Assembly (NCBI GenBank): GCA_023434465.1
Contig: JAEYSQ010000187.1
Span: 1-30,053, forward strand
Direction of reading: 5' to 3'
DNA: 30,053 bases
Origin: Actinomycetes bacterium
GTDB lineage: Bacteria; Actinomycetota; Thermoleophilia; Solirubrobacterales; 70-9
Positions within the stretch are counted from its first letter, which is position 1. Each line of letters begins with the position of its first letter. The notes below the pieces were generated by a model that ran no database searches, was not told the origin of the DNA, and was given only the letters and a program-made list of their open reading frames with translations. Of the stretch, positions 7,861 through 15,503 are shown one piece after another. Position numbers and translations under genes: made by a program.

Positions 7861-8876
7861 GAGACGACCTCGAAGGTGGAGAACTCTTCGCCCTCGTTCT
7901 CGATCACGCGGCCTTCGGCCAGCAGGATGTCGAGATGGCCGACCACCTCGGAGAGGGTGAGGTATGCCTGGGTCAGAGCGATGTCTCCCCAGATCGCGTT
8001 GGCGACGCCGTGCGGGGATCCGTGGCCCTCGGCGACCAGTTTGAGGATCTTCTCGGTGCGGCGGTCCTGCCCGGCGAGCCGCTTCTCGATCAGGGCCGCG
8101 TGGTCGGTGATCGCGAGTCCGTGGCCCGAGAGCATGATCTCGACCGGCATCTCGGCGGTCGCTCGCAGCGAATCGCGGTAATTGATCAGCGACCTGGTGC
8201 GCCCGGAAGGTTGGTCCAGCGGCTTCGAGATCAGGGGGTTCGAAGAGATGTGGGAAAGCAGGTGGTCGCCGCCGAACATAAGCGCGCGTTCCGCGTCCCA
8301 GAAAACCGTGTCCGAAGGGCTGTGGCCGGGGCGATGGAAGGTCTCGTACTGCCTTGAACCGATGGTGATCGTGTCTCCGGCCGAGAACGGCCTGGTTACG
8401 TTGACCGGATGGCCGAGCTCGCGGAAGCTTGCTGTCACTTCCTTCAGCATGTTGGCGATGTCTTCGGGAACTCCGTAGCGAATCATCAGGTCGACCGCCA
8501 TCTGATCTTCCTGTTCGGAGCCCCAGCTGAACTCGGCGAGGCGATCGACCACCAGGTCAATGGCGGCGACTTCAGCCCCGGACCGTTCGACCACGGTCGC
8601 GATCTGGCCGATGTGATCGATGTGCTGATGCGTGGCGACCACGAGCTCGATGTCCTCGATTTCGTGGCCGGCGGCCCGGATGCCTTCCTCTAGGCCCTGG
8701 AGCGACTTCTCCGAACGCGGCCCGGCATCGATCAGGGTCAGTGGATCACCCTCGACCAGGTAGCAGTTGACCCGGCCGACCGCGAACGGGGTGGGCACGG
8801 GGATCGTGTGGATGCCCCACTCACGGGCGCGGGCCAGTGCGGCTTCCGATTCCGGGGTCGGTTCCGGTTCAGCCAC
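7857..8876 (-). CDS. Metallo-beta-lactamase-fold hydrolase with C-terminal winged helix (LACTB2/glyoxalase II-like)
   Basis: A 339-residue protein with zinc-ligand motif THQHIDHIG (HxHxDH at residues 83-88), then HRPGHSPSD, FGGDHLLS and MLSGHGLAI supplying later ligands. The C-terminal ~70 residues (RTEKILKLVAEG, GVANAIWG, GHLDILLAEGRV) match the winged-helix extension of LACTB2-type proteins. Relatives include glyoxalase II, thioesterases and nucleases, so the substrate is open. The GTG start at 8876 overlaps the end of the phosphomannomutase gene by 8 bases and its stop overlaps the lipid kinase start, placing it in the same operon. A role in thioester or lipid-linked metabolite turnover would suit the neighbours but is inference. 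Confidence 0.87.
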   Translation of the reverse strand: MAEPEPTPESEAALARAREWGIHTIPVPTPFAVGRVNCYLVEGDPLTLIDAGPRSEKSLQGLEEGIRAAGHEIEDIELVVATHQHIDHIGQIATVVERSGAEVAAIDLVVDRLAEFSWGSEQEDQMAVDLMIRYGVPEDIANMLKEVTASFRELGHPVNVTRPFSAGDTITIGSRQYETFHRPGHSPSDTVFWDAERALMFGGDHLLSHISSNPLISKPLDQPSGRTRSLINYRDSLRATAEMPVEIMLSGHGLAITDHAALIEKRLAGQDRRTEKILKLVAEGHGSPHGVANAIWGDIALTQAYLTLSEVVGHLDILLAEGRVIENEGEEFSTFEVVS

Positions 8877-10224
8877 GGATCACCGCAAGCACCGCGTCCC
8901 GCTTGCTCTCCATGTCCTCGTGCGAGGTCAACGATTCGAGGTTGAGGCGCAACAGCGGTTCCGTGTTCGAAGGGCGGACGTTGAAATGCCAGTCCTCGTA
9001 GTCGACCGACACGCCGTCGAGATGGGTGATCTCGGCGTCAGGATGGAGTGCCTCGAGCTCATCCATCTTGCCCTGCGGGTCATCGACCTCCGAGTTGATC
9101 TCACCGGAAATGAAATACCGGGAATGGAATTCCTCCATCAGTTCGGAGAGCGTACGGCCATCGGTGGAGAGCAGCTCCAGCAGCCGCAGGGCCGGTAGCG
9201 ACCCCGAGTCGGCACAGTAGAAATCCCGGAAGTAGTAGTGGCCTGAGACTTCGCCCCCGAACACGGCATCTTCCTCGCGCATGCGGCGCTTGAAGAAGGC
9301 GTGTCCGACCCGCGAGAGTTCGGTCTTGCCGCCCGCCGCGGCAACCACGTCCGGCACGGCGCGACTGGAGCGCGGGTCGTAAAGGATGGTCCCGCCCGGT
9401 TCCGCTTCCAGCGCCGAACGGGCGAGCAGCGCGCAGATGAAGTCGCCGTCGCAGAAGCGGCCGTCGCCGTCGATGAAAAAGCAGCGGTCCGAATCGCCGT
9501 CCCAGGCGATGCCGAGATCGGCGTCTTCCTTTTTCACCGTGTCGATGATCAGCCGACGATTCTCTTCCAGCAACGGGTTGGGCTCGTGGTCCGGAAACTC
9601 GCCGTTCGGTTCGAAGTAGAGCTCGACCAGCTCCATGCCGAGCTTCTTCAGGATCGGCCCGATCATCGGGCCGGCCATTCCGTTGCCGCCATCGACCACG
9701 ATCTTCATCGGCTTGACTTTGGCGGGATCGACGAACTTGAGCGCCGCGGCGTGATACTCGTCCCAGATGTCGATCTCCTCGTGGCTGCCACCGCCGGGAG
9801 CTTCGGCCATGCCGGCCTCTACCAGCCCGCGGATGTCATCGATTCCAGCCTCCCCGGAGAGCGCCAGCGCGCCCTGCTGGACCAGCTTGACCCCTGTGTA
9901 GGCCTTCGGATTGTGGGAAGCGGTGCACATCGCGCCCCCGTCGAGGTCCCGGCTTCCGACCAGGTAATAGAGCATCTCGGTCGCCACCTGTCCGGCATCG
10001 ATCACGTGCGCACCCTCGGCGATCATCCCGTCCCGGTAGGCCGTGGCCATGGTCGGCGCCGAGAGCCGCATGTCCCGGCCAAGCCCGATCTTCAGGTCAT
10101 GGGGATCCTTCCGCACGAGGTCGGCCAGCGTGAGCACGAAAGCACGGCCGATCTTCTCCGCCGTCGTTTCGTCCATCTCCCCGCCGTAGATCCCGCGGAT
10201 GTCATATGCCTTGAAGATCGAAAT
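8869..10224 (-). CDS. manB: Phosphomannomutase/phosphoglucomutase with apparent ATT start
   Basis: An alpha-D-phosphohexomutase that interconverts hexose 6- and 1-phosphates for sugar-nucleotide and glycan synthesis. Motifs: TASHNPKAYTG (the phosphoserine loop), DGDSDRC (metal loop; family DGDADR), GEVSGHYY (sugar specificity; family GEMSGH) and RPSNTEPLLRL (phosphate binding). The first in-frame ATG (10176) would delete the near-invariant family N-terminus. Upstream of it the frame encodes FKAYDIRGIYGGE, and the only sensible initiator is ATT at 10224, preceded by AGGAAAGGG (10240-10232) at 7 bases. No ATG, GTG, TTG or CTG lies in frame between 10176 and the in-frame TGA at 10261. That TGA is the stop of the HIT gene, so the two genes are 36 bases apart and probably co-transcribed. 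Whether mannose or glucose phosphate is preferred is not visible. Confidence 0.92.
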   Translation of the reverse strand: MSIFKAYDIRGIYGGEMDETTAEKIGRAFVLTLADLVRKDPHDLKIGLGRDMRLSAPTMATAYRDGMIAEGAHVIDAGQVATEMLYYLVGSRDLDGGAMCTASHNPKAYTGVKLVQQGALALSGEAGIDDIRGLVEAGMAEAPGGGSHEEIDIWDEYHAAALKFVDPAKVKPMKIVVDGGNGMAGPMIGPILKKLGMELVELYFEPNGEFPDHEPNPLLEENRRLIIDTVKKEDADLGIAWDGDSDRCFFIDGDGRFCDGDFICALLARSALEAEPGGTILYDPRSSRAVPDVVAAAGGKTELSRVGHAFFKRRMREEDAVFGGEVSGHYYFRDFYCADSGSLPALRLLELLSTDGRTLSELMEEFHSRYFISGEINSEVDDPQGKMDELEALHPDAEITHLDGVSVDYEDWHFNVRPSNTEPLLRLNLESLTSHEDMESKRDAVLAVIRG

Positions 10225-10231
10225 GGTGTTG

Positions 10232-10240
10232 CCCTTTCCT
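10232..10240 (-). promoter_or_regulatory. Ribosome binding site that places the manB start at ATT 10224
   Basis: On the minus strand AGGAAAGGG ends 7 bases before ATT (10224-10222), a normal spacing. The conserved mutase N-terminus begins just after this ATT. This is the strongest of the candidate AUU starts in the window. Confidence 0.65.
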
Positions 10241-10260
10241 GCCGGATTGACTTGTCGATT

Positions 10261-10788
10261 TCAGGAAGACGATCCGTCGTCGTCCGGTCCGGCGTCTGTG
10301 CCGAAGGCCTCGCTGAGCACGCGATAGCTGTCCTCGAGGGATTGGGGCATGACCCGGTGATCGGCGATCACCGGCATGAAGTTCGTATCGCCGCCCCAGC
10401 GGGGAACTACGTGCATGTGAATGTGATGCTCGACGCCGGCGCCGGCGGATCGACCCTGGTTGAAGCCGACGTTGAATCCCTGCGGGCCGTAGACCTCCTC
10501 GAGGCGGTTCATCGCGACCTTCGCCAGGGCGAGCATCTCCCCGGTCGTCTCGGCCGGAATGTCCTGAATGCGTCCGACATGCTCGTAGGGCGAGACCATC
10601 AGGTGACCATTCGTGTACGGGTACAGATTGAGGATCACGAAGCAATGCTCGCCCCGGTAGACGATCAGCGCGGTCTCGTCATCACCCAGCGCGGGTTTGG
10701 CGCAGAAGATGCACTGGTCCTCGTTGTCCTTGTCGGCGTCTTTGACGTACGTGAGGCGCCAGGGGGCCCAGATTCGGTTCTCGCTCAT
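10261..10788 (-). CDS. HIT-family hydrolase/phosphorylase (AP4A phosphorylase-like)
   Basis: A histidine-triad protein of about 175 residues. The catalytic motif is HHIHMHVVPRW (family HxHxHxx); CIFCAKP near the N-terminus supplies the Cys pair common in HIT proteins of this branch, and NLYPYTNGHLMVSPYEHVG is the typical core (given as NLYPYTNGH and LMVSPYEHVG). The whole resembles mycobacterial Rv2613c-type proteins that cleave diadenosine tetraphosphate (family knowledge). It ends in an acidic, Ser-rich tail. ATG 10788 is preferred, with AGGA about nine bases upstream; TTG 10797 is also in frame but abuts that AGGA. It lies between corA and manB on the same strand. Confidence 0.88.
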   Translation of the reverse strand: MSENRIWAPWRLTYVKDADKDNEDQCIFCAKPALGDDETALIVYRGEHCFVILNLYPYTNGHLMVSPYEHVGRIQDIPAETTGEMLALAKVAMNRLEEVYGPQGFNVGFNQGRSAGAGVEHHIHMHVVPRWGGDTNFMPVIADHRVMPQSLEDSYRVLSEAFGTDAGPDDDGSSS

Positions 10789-10851
10789 CGACGCCAATCC
10801 TATTGTGGCGAGAGATCGGACGGGCTAGCCAGGACGGTGCTCCTAACCTCC

Positions 10852-11868
10852 CTACAGCCAGTGACGCTTGCGGAAGTAGGCAACCATCCCGATCAGGATG
10901 ACCAGCATCACTCCGACCACCATGAAGAAGTGGACGTCGGTCCCGGTGGCCGGGTCACCGCCGCCGGGCAACCCGACGTTCATGCCGAAGATCGAGGCGA
11001 TCAGGGTCAGCGGCAGGACGATCACCGAGATCGAGGTCAGCACGCGCAGGATGTCATTGACTTTGTGGCTGATGATCGATTCGTTGGTCTCCTCAAGGGC
11101 GACTACCACTTCCTTGTAGTTCTCGAGCATGTCCCAGATCCGCTCGTGGGCGTCGACGATGTCGTCGAAGTAGATCTCGAGATCGAGGTCAGTGGCGAGA
11201 TACCTGGTCTTGACGTTCTCGAGATCGCGCAGCACCGGCCGCTGCGGCCGGATCACCTTGCGGAAGTTGATGATCTCCTGTTTCGCGTTGGACAGATCCC
11301 GGACCACGTCCTCGGAGCGGCCCTCGAAGATCTCTTCCTCGAGCGCATCGAGCTTGTTGCCGATCTTCCGCAGCATCGGAAAGCAGTAGTCGAAGCTATC
11401 GTCGACCAGTCGGTACATCAGGTAGCCAGAGCCGCGAGCGAAGAGTTTGTGACGCAGGGTGTCGTCGGCCCGGCAGCGTTCGAAGAGGTACTCGACCGGC
11501 GGGATCGCCCGGTTGGGCAGGGTGACCATGAAGTCCGGCCCGACGAAGATGTCGATCTCGCCGGCAACGAGCCGCTTTGCCTTGCGATCGAAGACCGGCA
11601 CGTGGACGACCAGAAAGAGATAGTCGGGATAGTCGTCGATCTTCGGGCGCTGGTTGCGGGAAAGCACGTCCTCGATGTCGAGGGCATGAAACTCGAAATT
11701 CTCTTCCAGCCAGGCCCGTTCGTCGGCCCCGGGACTTTCGATGTTGATCCAGCGCAGACCGCCCGAGGTGATCTCCTCGACCCGGGGGGCGTTGCTCTCG
11801 GGCTCGGCAGGCTCCGGGCTCAGAATCTCAGATTCGCGCGCACGGCGAAGACGAGGGAGGTTCGGCAT
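10852..11868 (-). CDS. corA: CorA-family divalent metal (magnesium/cobalt) transporter
   Basis: A 338-residue CorA-type channel subunit. The large cytoplasmic N-terminal domain (WINIESPGADERAWLEENF, then LDIEDVLSRNQRPKIDDYPDYLF given in part) is followed by a long helix (NAKQEIINFRKVIRPQR) and two C-terminal helices at about 275-294 and 313-333. The selectivity signature GMN is at 295-297, and the protein ends in the usual basic tail (YFRKRHWL). CorA pentamers carry Mg2+, sometimes Co2+ or Zn2+, across the membrane. GGAGG lies five bases before the ATG. It heads the minus-strand run; a 63-base gap separates it from the HIT gene, so its co-transcription is uncertain. Confidence 0.93.
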   Translation of the reverse strand: MPNLPRLRRARESEILSPEPAEPESNAPRVEEITSGGLRWINIESPGADERAWLEENFEFHALDIEDVLSRNQRPKIDDYPDYLFLVVHVPVFDRKAKRLVAGEIDIFVGPDFMVTLPNRAIPPVEYLFERCRADDTLRHKLFARGSGYLMYRLVDDSFDYCFPMLRKIGNKLDALEEEIFEGRSEDVVRDLSNAKQEIINFRKVIRPQRPVLRDLENVKTRYLATDLDLEIYFDDIVDAHERIWDMLENYKEVVVALEETNESIISHKVNDILRVLTSISVIVLPLTLIASIFGMNVGLPGGGDPATGTDVHFFMVVGVMLVILIGMVAYFRKRHWL

Positions 11869-11981
11869 CGCCGCCTCCAGTCATGTCGATCCGCTTCGCG
11901 GGCATGAGACAACCCTAGACCAGAGGTCAAGCCAGCGTGTGATTGGCCCGGTTCCTGAAATCTGTCTCACTTGCGGCGAAA

Positions 11982-12011
11982 TTGGCGATCTCGCAAGACG
12001 GTTGCTAATCT
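11982..12011 (+). promoter_or_regulatory. Vegetative-type promoter for the riboswitch transcript
   Basis: TTGGCG (11982-11987), an 18-base spacer and TAATCT (12006-12011) resemble the -35 and -10 boxes of the housekeeping sigma factor. The predicted transcript starts near 12018, about ten bases before the first paired strand of the SAM riboswitch, which is where a promoter is expected. Confidence 0.6.
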
Positions 12012-12027
12012 GTCCCGCAGACATAAG

Positions 12028-12143
12028 CGCCACATCCAGAGGGGTGGAGGGACTTGGCCCTACGAAACCCCGGCAACCAGCGGTAGCGAAAGCTTCCGAG
12101 AAGGTGCCAAATCCAGCGGCTCACGTAGCCGGGAGATGTGGGG
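12028..12143 (+). ncRNA. SAM-I (S-box) riboswitch aptamer
   Basis: The segment contains the S-box core nearly verbatim: GGTGGAGGGACTTGGCCC, then GAAACCCCGGCAACC, then AAGGTGCCAAATCC. Helix P1 closes it: CCACATC (12030-12036) pairs with GATGTGG (12135-12141). P4 is CGGCT...AGCCG near 12117-12130. The aptamer binds S-adenosylmethionine and normally turns off genes for methionine or SAM supply when SAM is plentiful. Here it precedes a threonine synthase-family gene and a sulfur-carrier gene. The downstream expression platform is described as a separate entry. Confidence 0.95.
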
Positions 12144-12185
12144 AGAAGCCCGATCGGCCTTCGCCCCACGCGGCGAAGGTTTTTT
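12138..12185 (+). terminator. Riboswitch expression platform: antiterminator and intrinsic terminator
   Basis: CCTTCGCC (12158-12165) and GGCGAAGG (12172-12179) form an 8-bp hairpin followed by T6 (12180-12185), a textbook intrinsic terminator. The competing antiterminator is also visible: GTGGGGAGAAG (12138-12148), which includes the 3' strand of P1, pairs with CTTCGCCCCAC (12159-12169) with one mismatch. With SAM bound, P1 forms and the terminator is free. Without SAM, the antiterminator forms and thrC and cysO are transcribed. Confidence 0.9.
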
Positions 12186-12224
12186 GTTTCCCCGCCGGGG
12201 GATCTACGAAAGGTGACGATCGGA

Positions 12225-13457
12225 ATGTCAGTCAAGAATCTGCAATGCAAGGAGTGTTCGACCGAGTACGAACTCGGGGCGAACTTCTTCTGTGCCGAGT
12301 GCTTCGGGCCGCTCGAAGTCAAGTACGACTACTCGGACCTCAATCCGGAAGAGACCCGGAGGCGGATCCAGGCCGGGACCAACGGAATCTGGCGGTACTC
12401 GGACTTTCTGCCCTTTGAGGGCAAGGCCGGCGACCCGCTCGAACCGGGAATGACTCCGCTGATCCGGGCTGGCCGGCTCTCCGAGCGGCTTGGTACCGGA
12501 GCCGAGATCTTCATCAAGAACGATGCCGCCAACCCGACCCATTCCTTCAAGGACCGGGTCGTCGCCGTGGCGATCGCCAAGGCCAAGGAACTCGGTTTCG
12601 AGACCGTCGCCTGCGCTTCGACGGGCAATCTGGCCAACGCGGTCGCCGCTCACGCGGCCGCTGCCGGCCTCGACTCCTATGTCTTCGTGCCTTCGAACCT
12701 GGAGGAGCAGAAGCTGCTCGCGACCGACATCTACGGCACCAAGCTGGTCGGGGTCAAAGGCAACTACGACGACGTGAACAGGCTCTGCACCCAGCTCGCC
12801 GACGAGAAGCCCTGGGCTTTCGTCAACGTGAACCTGCGCCCGTATTACGCCGAGGGATCGAAGACGCTCGCCTATGAGACGGTCGAACAGCTCGGCTGGG
12901 AGCTGCCGGACCGGATCGTCGCCCCGATCGCGTCCGGTTCCCTTTTCACCAAGATCTCCCGCGGCTTTCGCGAGTGGCAGGAGATCGGGCTGGTCGAAGG
13001 TAAGCAGCCCATCTTCCATGGCGCCCAGGCCGAAGGCTGTTCCCCGGTGGCAAGGGCCTTTGCCGAAGGCTCCCGGATCTGCCGCCCGCAGAAGCCGGAC
13101 ACGATCGCCAAGAGCCTCGCGATCGGTGATCCGGCCGACGGTCCCTACGCGGTCGTCCAGGCAAACGAGACCGGAGGCTCGATCGATGCCGTTACCGACG
13201 ACGAGATCCGCGAAGGCATCCGCCTGCTGGCCGAGACGACCGGCATCTTCACCGAGACTGCCGGTGGGGTCACGGTCGGTGTGCTGAAGAAACTGGCCGA
13301 GCGCGGCGACCTTGGGGATGGCGAAAAAGTCGTTGTCTACATCACTGGAGAGGGACTCAAGACTCTCGACGCCAATCGCGATAGCTTTGCCCTGACCGAG
13401 ATCGATCCGAATCCGGATTCCTTCGAAACACACTTCGGCCAGGAGGTCGTCGCCTGA
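12225..13457 (+). CDS. thrC: Threonine synthase-family PLP enzyme under SAM riboswitch control
   Basis: A 410-residue fold-type II PLP enzyme. The N-terminus carries a CxxC...CxxC zinc ribbon (C8, C11, C23, C26). The PLP lysine is in NPTHSFKDR (K109), and CASTGNLANAVAAHAA and GSLFTKI are cofactor and substrate loops. Family members convert O-phosphohomoserine to threonine. ATG 12225 is chosen, with GAAAGGTG about nine bases upstream; GTG 12213 is also in frame. The SAM riboswitch and the cysO-like gene overlapping its stop are unexpected for plain threonine synthesis. An alternative is a gamma- or beta-replacement enzyme using the sulfur carrier, for example O-phosphohomoserine to homocysteine (inference). 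Whether the organism has another thrC cannot be seen here. Confidence 0.85.
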   Translation: MSVKNLQCKECSTEYELGANFFCAECFGPLEVKYDYSDLNPEETRRRIQAGTNGIWRYSDFLPFEGKAGDPLEPGMTPLIRAGRLSERLGTGAEIFIKNDAANPTHSFKDRVVAVAIAKAKELGFETVACASTGNLANAVAAHAAAAGLDSYVFVPSNLEEQKLLATDIYGTKLVGVKGNYDDVNRLCTQLADEKPWAFVNVNLRPYYAEGSKTLAYETVEQLGWELPDRIVAPIASGSLFTKISRGFREWQEIGLVEGKQPIFHGAQAEGCSPVARAFAEGSRICRPQKPDTIAKSLAIGDPADGPYAVVQANETGGSIDAVTDDEIREGIRLLAETTGIFTETAGGVTVGVLKKLAERGDLGDGEKVVVYITGEGLKTLDANRDSFALTEIDPNPDSFETHFGQEVVA

Positions 13458-13729
13458 TGGCAGTCACAATCAAGATCCCGTCACAGCTTCGCGCCGCGAC
13501 AGGTGGGAAGGCCGACCTGACCGCCGATGGTGCCACAGTCGGCGAGGTGCTCGACGCAGTTTTCGCCGAGCATGGTGACCTCAAGGAGAGGATTACGGAG
13601 GAAGGCGAGCTGCGCCGCTTCGTCAACGTCTACGTAGGCGGAGAAGACATCCGCTTCGGGGACGGGCTCGAAACCGCCGTATCCGACGGTGCCGAGGTGA
13701 CGATCCTGCCGGCCGTGGCCGGCGGCTGA
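13457..13729 (+). CDS. cysO: CysO-like MoaD/ThiS-family sulfur carrier protein
   Basis: A 90-residue ubiquitin-fold protein ending in Gly-Gly, the feature needed for C-terminal adenylation and thiocarboxylation. Its core (RFVNVYVGGEDIRF, AVSDGAEVTILPAVAGG) closely resembles mycobacterial CysO as I remember it, including the VTILPAVAGG end. In mycobacteria CysO-thiocarboxylate gives sulfide to O-phosphoserine via CysM, and the Mec protease releases cysteine. Neither cysM, mec nor an activating E1-like enzyme is in this window. The ATG overlaps the thrC stop (TGATG), so the two are translated together and share the SAM riboswitch. Confidence 0.88.
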   Translation: MAVTIKIPSQLRAATGGKADLTADGATVGEVLDAVFAEHGDLKERITEEGELRRFVNVYVGGEDIRFGDGLETAVSDGAEVTILPAVAGG

Positions 13730-13737
13730 GCCAACGC

Positions 13738-13764
13738 GGCCGGCTGCGCCTCGCGGTCCCGGCC
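13738..13764 (+). terminator. Weak GC-rich hairpin after cysO
   Basis: GGCCGG (13738-13743) pairs with CCGGCC (13759-13764) across a 15-base loop, just after the cysO stop and 17 bases before the next start. No T-run follows. It may end the riboswitch transcript, but this is weak evidence in GC-rich DNA. Confidence 0.3.
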
Positions 13765-13781
13765 GTAGGATTCCAATCACG

Positions 13782-14507
13782 ATGGCTGAACTACCTCCGG
13801 TCCTGATCCTCAGCGGTGGGCGCGGAACCCGGCTGCGTGAACACACCGAGACCCTGCCGAAGCCGCTGGTCGAGGTCGGCGGCAAACCGCTCCTATGGCA
13901 CGTGATCCAGATTTACGCCCGCCAGGGATTCACCCGGTTCCATCCGCTGACCGGATACCTCGGCGAAAAAATCGAGAGATTCGCCGAGGGCGAGGATTGG
14001 CCGCACGGAGTCGAAGTCGAATGCCTCGAGACGGGTCTTGACACGCCGACCGGCGGTCGCATCGCGGCTGCCCGCGATCATATCGATGGGACGTTCTGTG
14101 CCACCTACGCCGACGGGGTGGCCGACCTCGACCTCCGGGCCCTGCTCGAGTTCCACCGGGCCAGCGGCCGGGTCGGAACGATGACCGCGGTCCGTCCGGA
14201 CCTCCAGTGGGGAGTCGCCGAGATCGATTCGTCCGGCACGGTGACCGGATTCGTCGAGAAACCGCGCTCCGAACACTGGATCAACGGTGGATTCTTCTGT
14301 TTCGAACCTGCCGTGTTCGACTGGCTCGACGCCGATTCGGTGCTGGAACGGGTCTCGCTGGAAGGACTGTCTGCCGACCGTCAACTCGGCGCCTACCGGC
14401 ACGAGGGTTTCTGGGACTGCTGCGATACCTACAAGGACCTGGTGACGCTAAACGACCTTTGGGCGGGAGGGAATGCCCCCTGGCTCTCACCGGAGGCCGT
14501 CGCTTGA
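13782..14507 (+). CDS. Sugar-1-phosphate nucleotidyltransferase, glucose-1-phosphate cytidylyltransferase-like (RfbF)
   Basis: A 241-residue nucleotidyltransferase. GGRGTRL (residues 12-18) and LPKPLVEVGGKPLLWH form the nucleotide-binding site. ATYADGVADLD matches the RfbF metal motif, and VGTMTAVRPDLQWGV, FVEKPRSEHWINGGFF and LGAYRHEGFWDCCDT follow RfbF order, favouring CTP and CDP-glucose over dTDP- or UDP-sugar enzymes. RfbF makes CDP-glucose, the entry to 3,6-dideoxyhexoses and related sugars. The next gene, overlapping its stop, is a dehydratase that would fit the next step. No transferases or further deoxysugar genes follow, so the final product is unknown. AGGA lies about ten bases before the ATG. 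Confidence 0.82.
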   Translation: MAELPPVLILSGGRGTRLREHTETLPKPLVEVGGKPLLWHVIQIYARQGFTRFHPLTGYLGEKIERFAEGEDWPHGVEVECLETGLDTPTGGRIAAARDHIDGTFCATYADGVADLDLRALLEFHRASGRVGTMTAVRPDLQWGVAEIDSSGTVTGFVEKPRSEHWINGGFFCFEPAVFDWLDADSVLERVSLEGLSADRQLGAYRHEGFWDCCDTYKDLVTLNDLWAGGNAPWLSPEAVA

Positions 14508-15481
14508 GTACCTCGCTGGTGACCGGCGGCCAGGGGTTCATCGGCGGACATCTGGTCCGTGCGCTGCTCGACCGTGGGGACGAGGTCACCGTGCTGGATC
14601 TGCGCGGCGCCCCGGGCCGGGCTCTGGAGATTCACGGCTTGACCGGCGAGGTTCGATTTCTCGAGGGTGACGTCGCCGACCCAACCGTCGTGCATCGGGC
14701 GATCCGGGAAGCGGGTAATGCTTCCGGAGCACCGGATTCGGTCTTCCACCTGGCGGCTCAGACGCTGGTCGGTCCGGCAGCCGAGGATCCGATCGCCACT
14801 TTTCGCGCCAACGTCCAGGGCACCTGGGTACTTCTCGAGGCGGCTCGCCAGGCCGGGGTCGGGGCGGTCGTGGTCGCCTCGTCCGACAAGGCGTACGGCC
14901 CGAGCGATGCGCTGCCCTACCGGGAAGCCGACGAACTGAAACCCGCGGCCCCCTACGAGGCCAGCAAGGCCGCGGCCGATGTGATCACTCGCAGCTACTG
15001 GCCGGCTTTCGGCCTGCCGGTCGGGGTGACCCGGCTGGCCAACGTCTACGGCGGCGGTGACCTGAACGGTTCCCGCCTGGTTCCGGAGGCGGTGAACGCC
15101 TGTCTCGAAGGTCGCGCACCGCTGATCCGCTCCGATGGATCGCCCGAGCGGGACTACCTGCATGTCAGCGACGCCGCGGCCGCCTATCTGGCGATCGAGG
15201 GACTCGTGAACGATGGTCCCGGCCGGGGTGAGGCTTTGAACGCGGGCACAGGTGAACCACATTCGGTCCGTAAGGTCGTCGAACTGATCGCTGCCGAAGC
15301 CGCCCGAACCGGGGCGGAACCGGTCGAGCCCAGGTACCTGGGTGATGGTGTCCCCGAAGGAGAGATCGACCGCCAGTACGTAGATGCATCCCGGCTTGCC
15401 GAACTGTCCGGGTGGAAGCCGAAGTTGAACCTTGCGGAAGGAATCACCGAAGCAGTCGCCTGGTACCGCGAGCGGGCGTAA
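14504..15481 (+). CDS. NAD-dependent epimerase/dehydratase, probable CDP-glucose 4,6-dehydratase-type enzyme
   Basis: A 325-residue extended short-chain dehydrogenase. TGGQGFIG (7-14) binds NAD(P), SSDKAYG carries the catalytic Ser/Thr region, and YEASK (Y151, K155) is the catalytic YxxxK pair. HLAAQTLVGPAAEDPIATF (residues near 80-100) and SSDKAYG are closer to CDP-glucose 4,6-dehydratase (RfbG) than to GalE. The start is TTG 14504: it overlaps the preceding stop (TTGA) and has GGAGG seven bases upstream. With the preceding gene it would convert glucose-1-phosphate through CDP-glucose to the 4-keto-6-deoxy sugar. Epimerase activity on another nucleotide sugar remains possible. Confidence 0.82.
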   Translation: MSTSLVTGGQGFIGGHLVRALLDRGDEVTVLDLRGAPGRALEIHGLTGEVRFLEGDVADPTVVHRAIREAGNASGAPDSVFHLAAQTLVGPAAEDPIATFRANVQGTWVLLEAARQAGVGAVVVASSDKAYGPSDALPYREADELKPAAPYEASKAAADVITRSYWPAFGLPVGVTRLANVYGGGDLNGSRLVPEAVNACLEGRAPLIRSDGSPERDYLHVSDAAAAYLAIEGLVNDGPGRGEALNAGTGEPHSVRKVVELIAAEAARTGAEPVEPRYLGDGVPEGEIDRQYVDASRLAELSGWKPKLNLAEGITEAVAWYRERA

Positions 15482-15503
15482 CCATCCTGTTAGGTTGAGC
15501 TCC

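Noticed and set aside
9301..11907. 868-codon open frame on the plus strand
   Set aside because: It lies antisense to phosphomannomutase, HIT and CorA genes that have complete motif sets; long antisense frames are expected at this GC content and it shows no recognisable domain.
12138..12224. ATG 12138 as the threonine synthase start
   Set aside because: The extra residues would be translated from the riboswitch P1 strand and terminator hairpin; the conserved zinc-ribbon start and ribosome site point to 12225.
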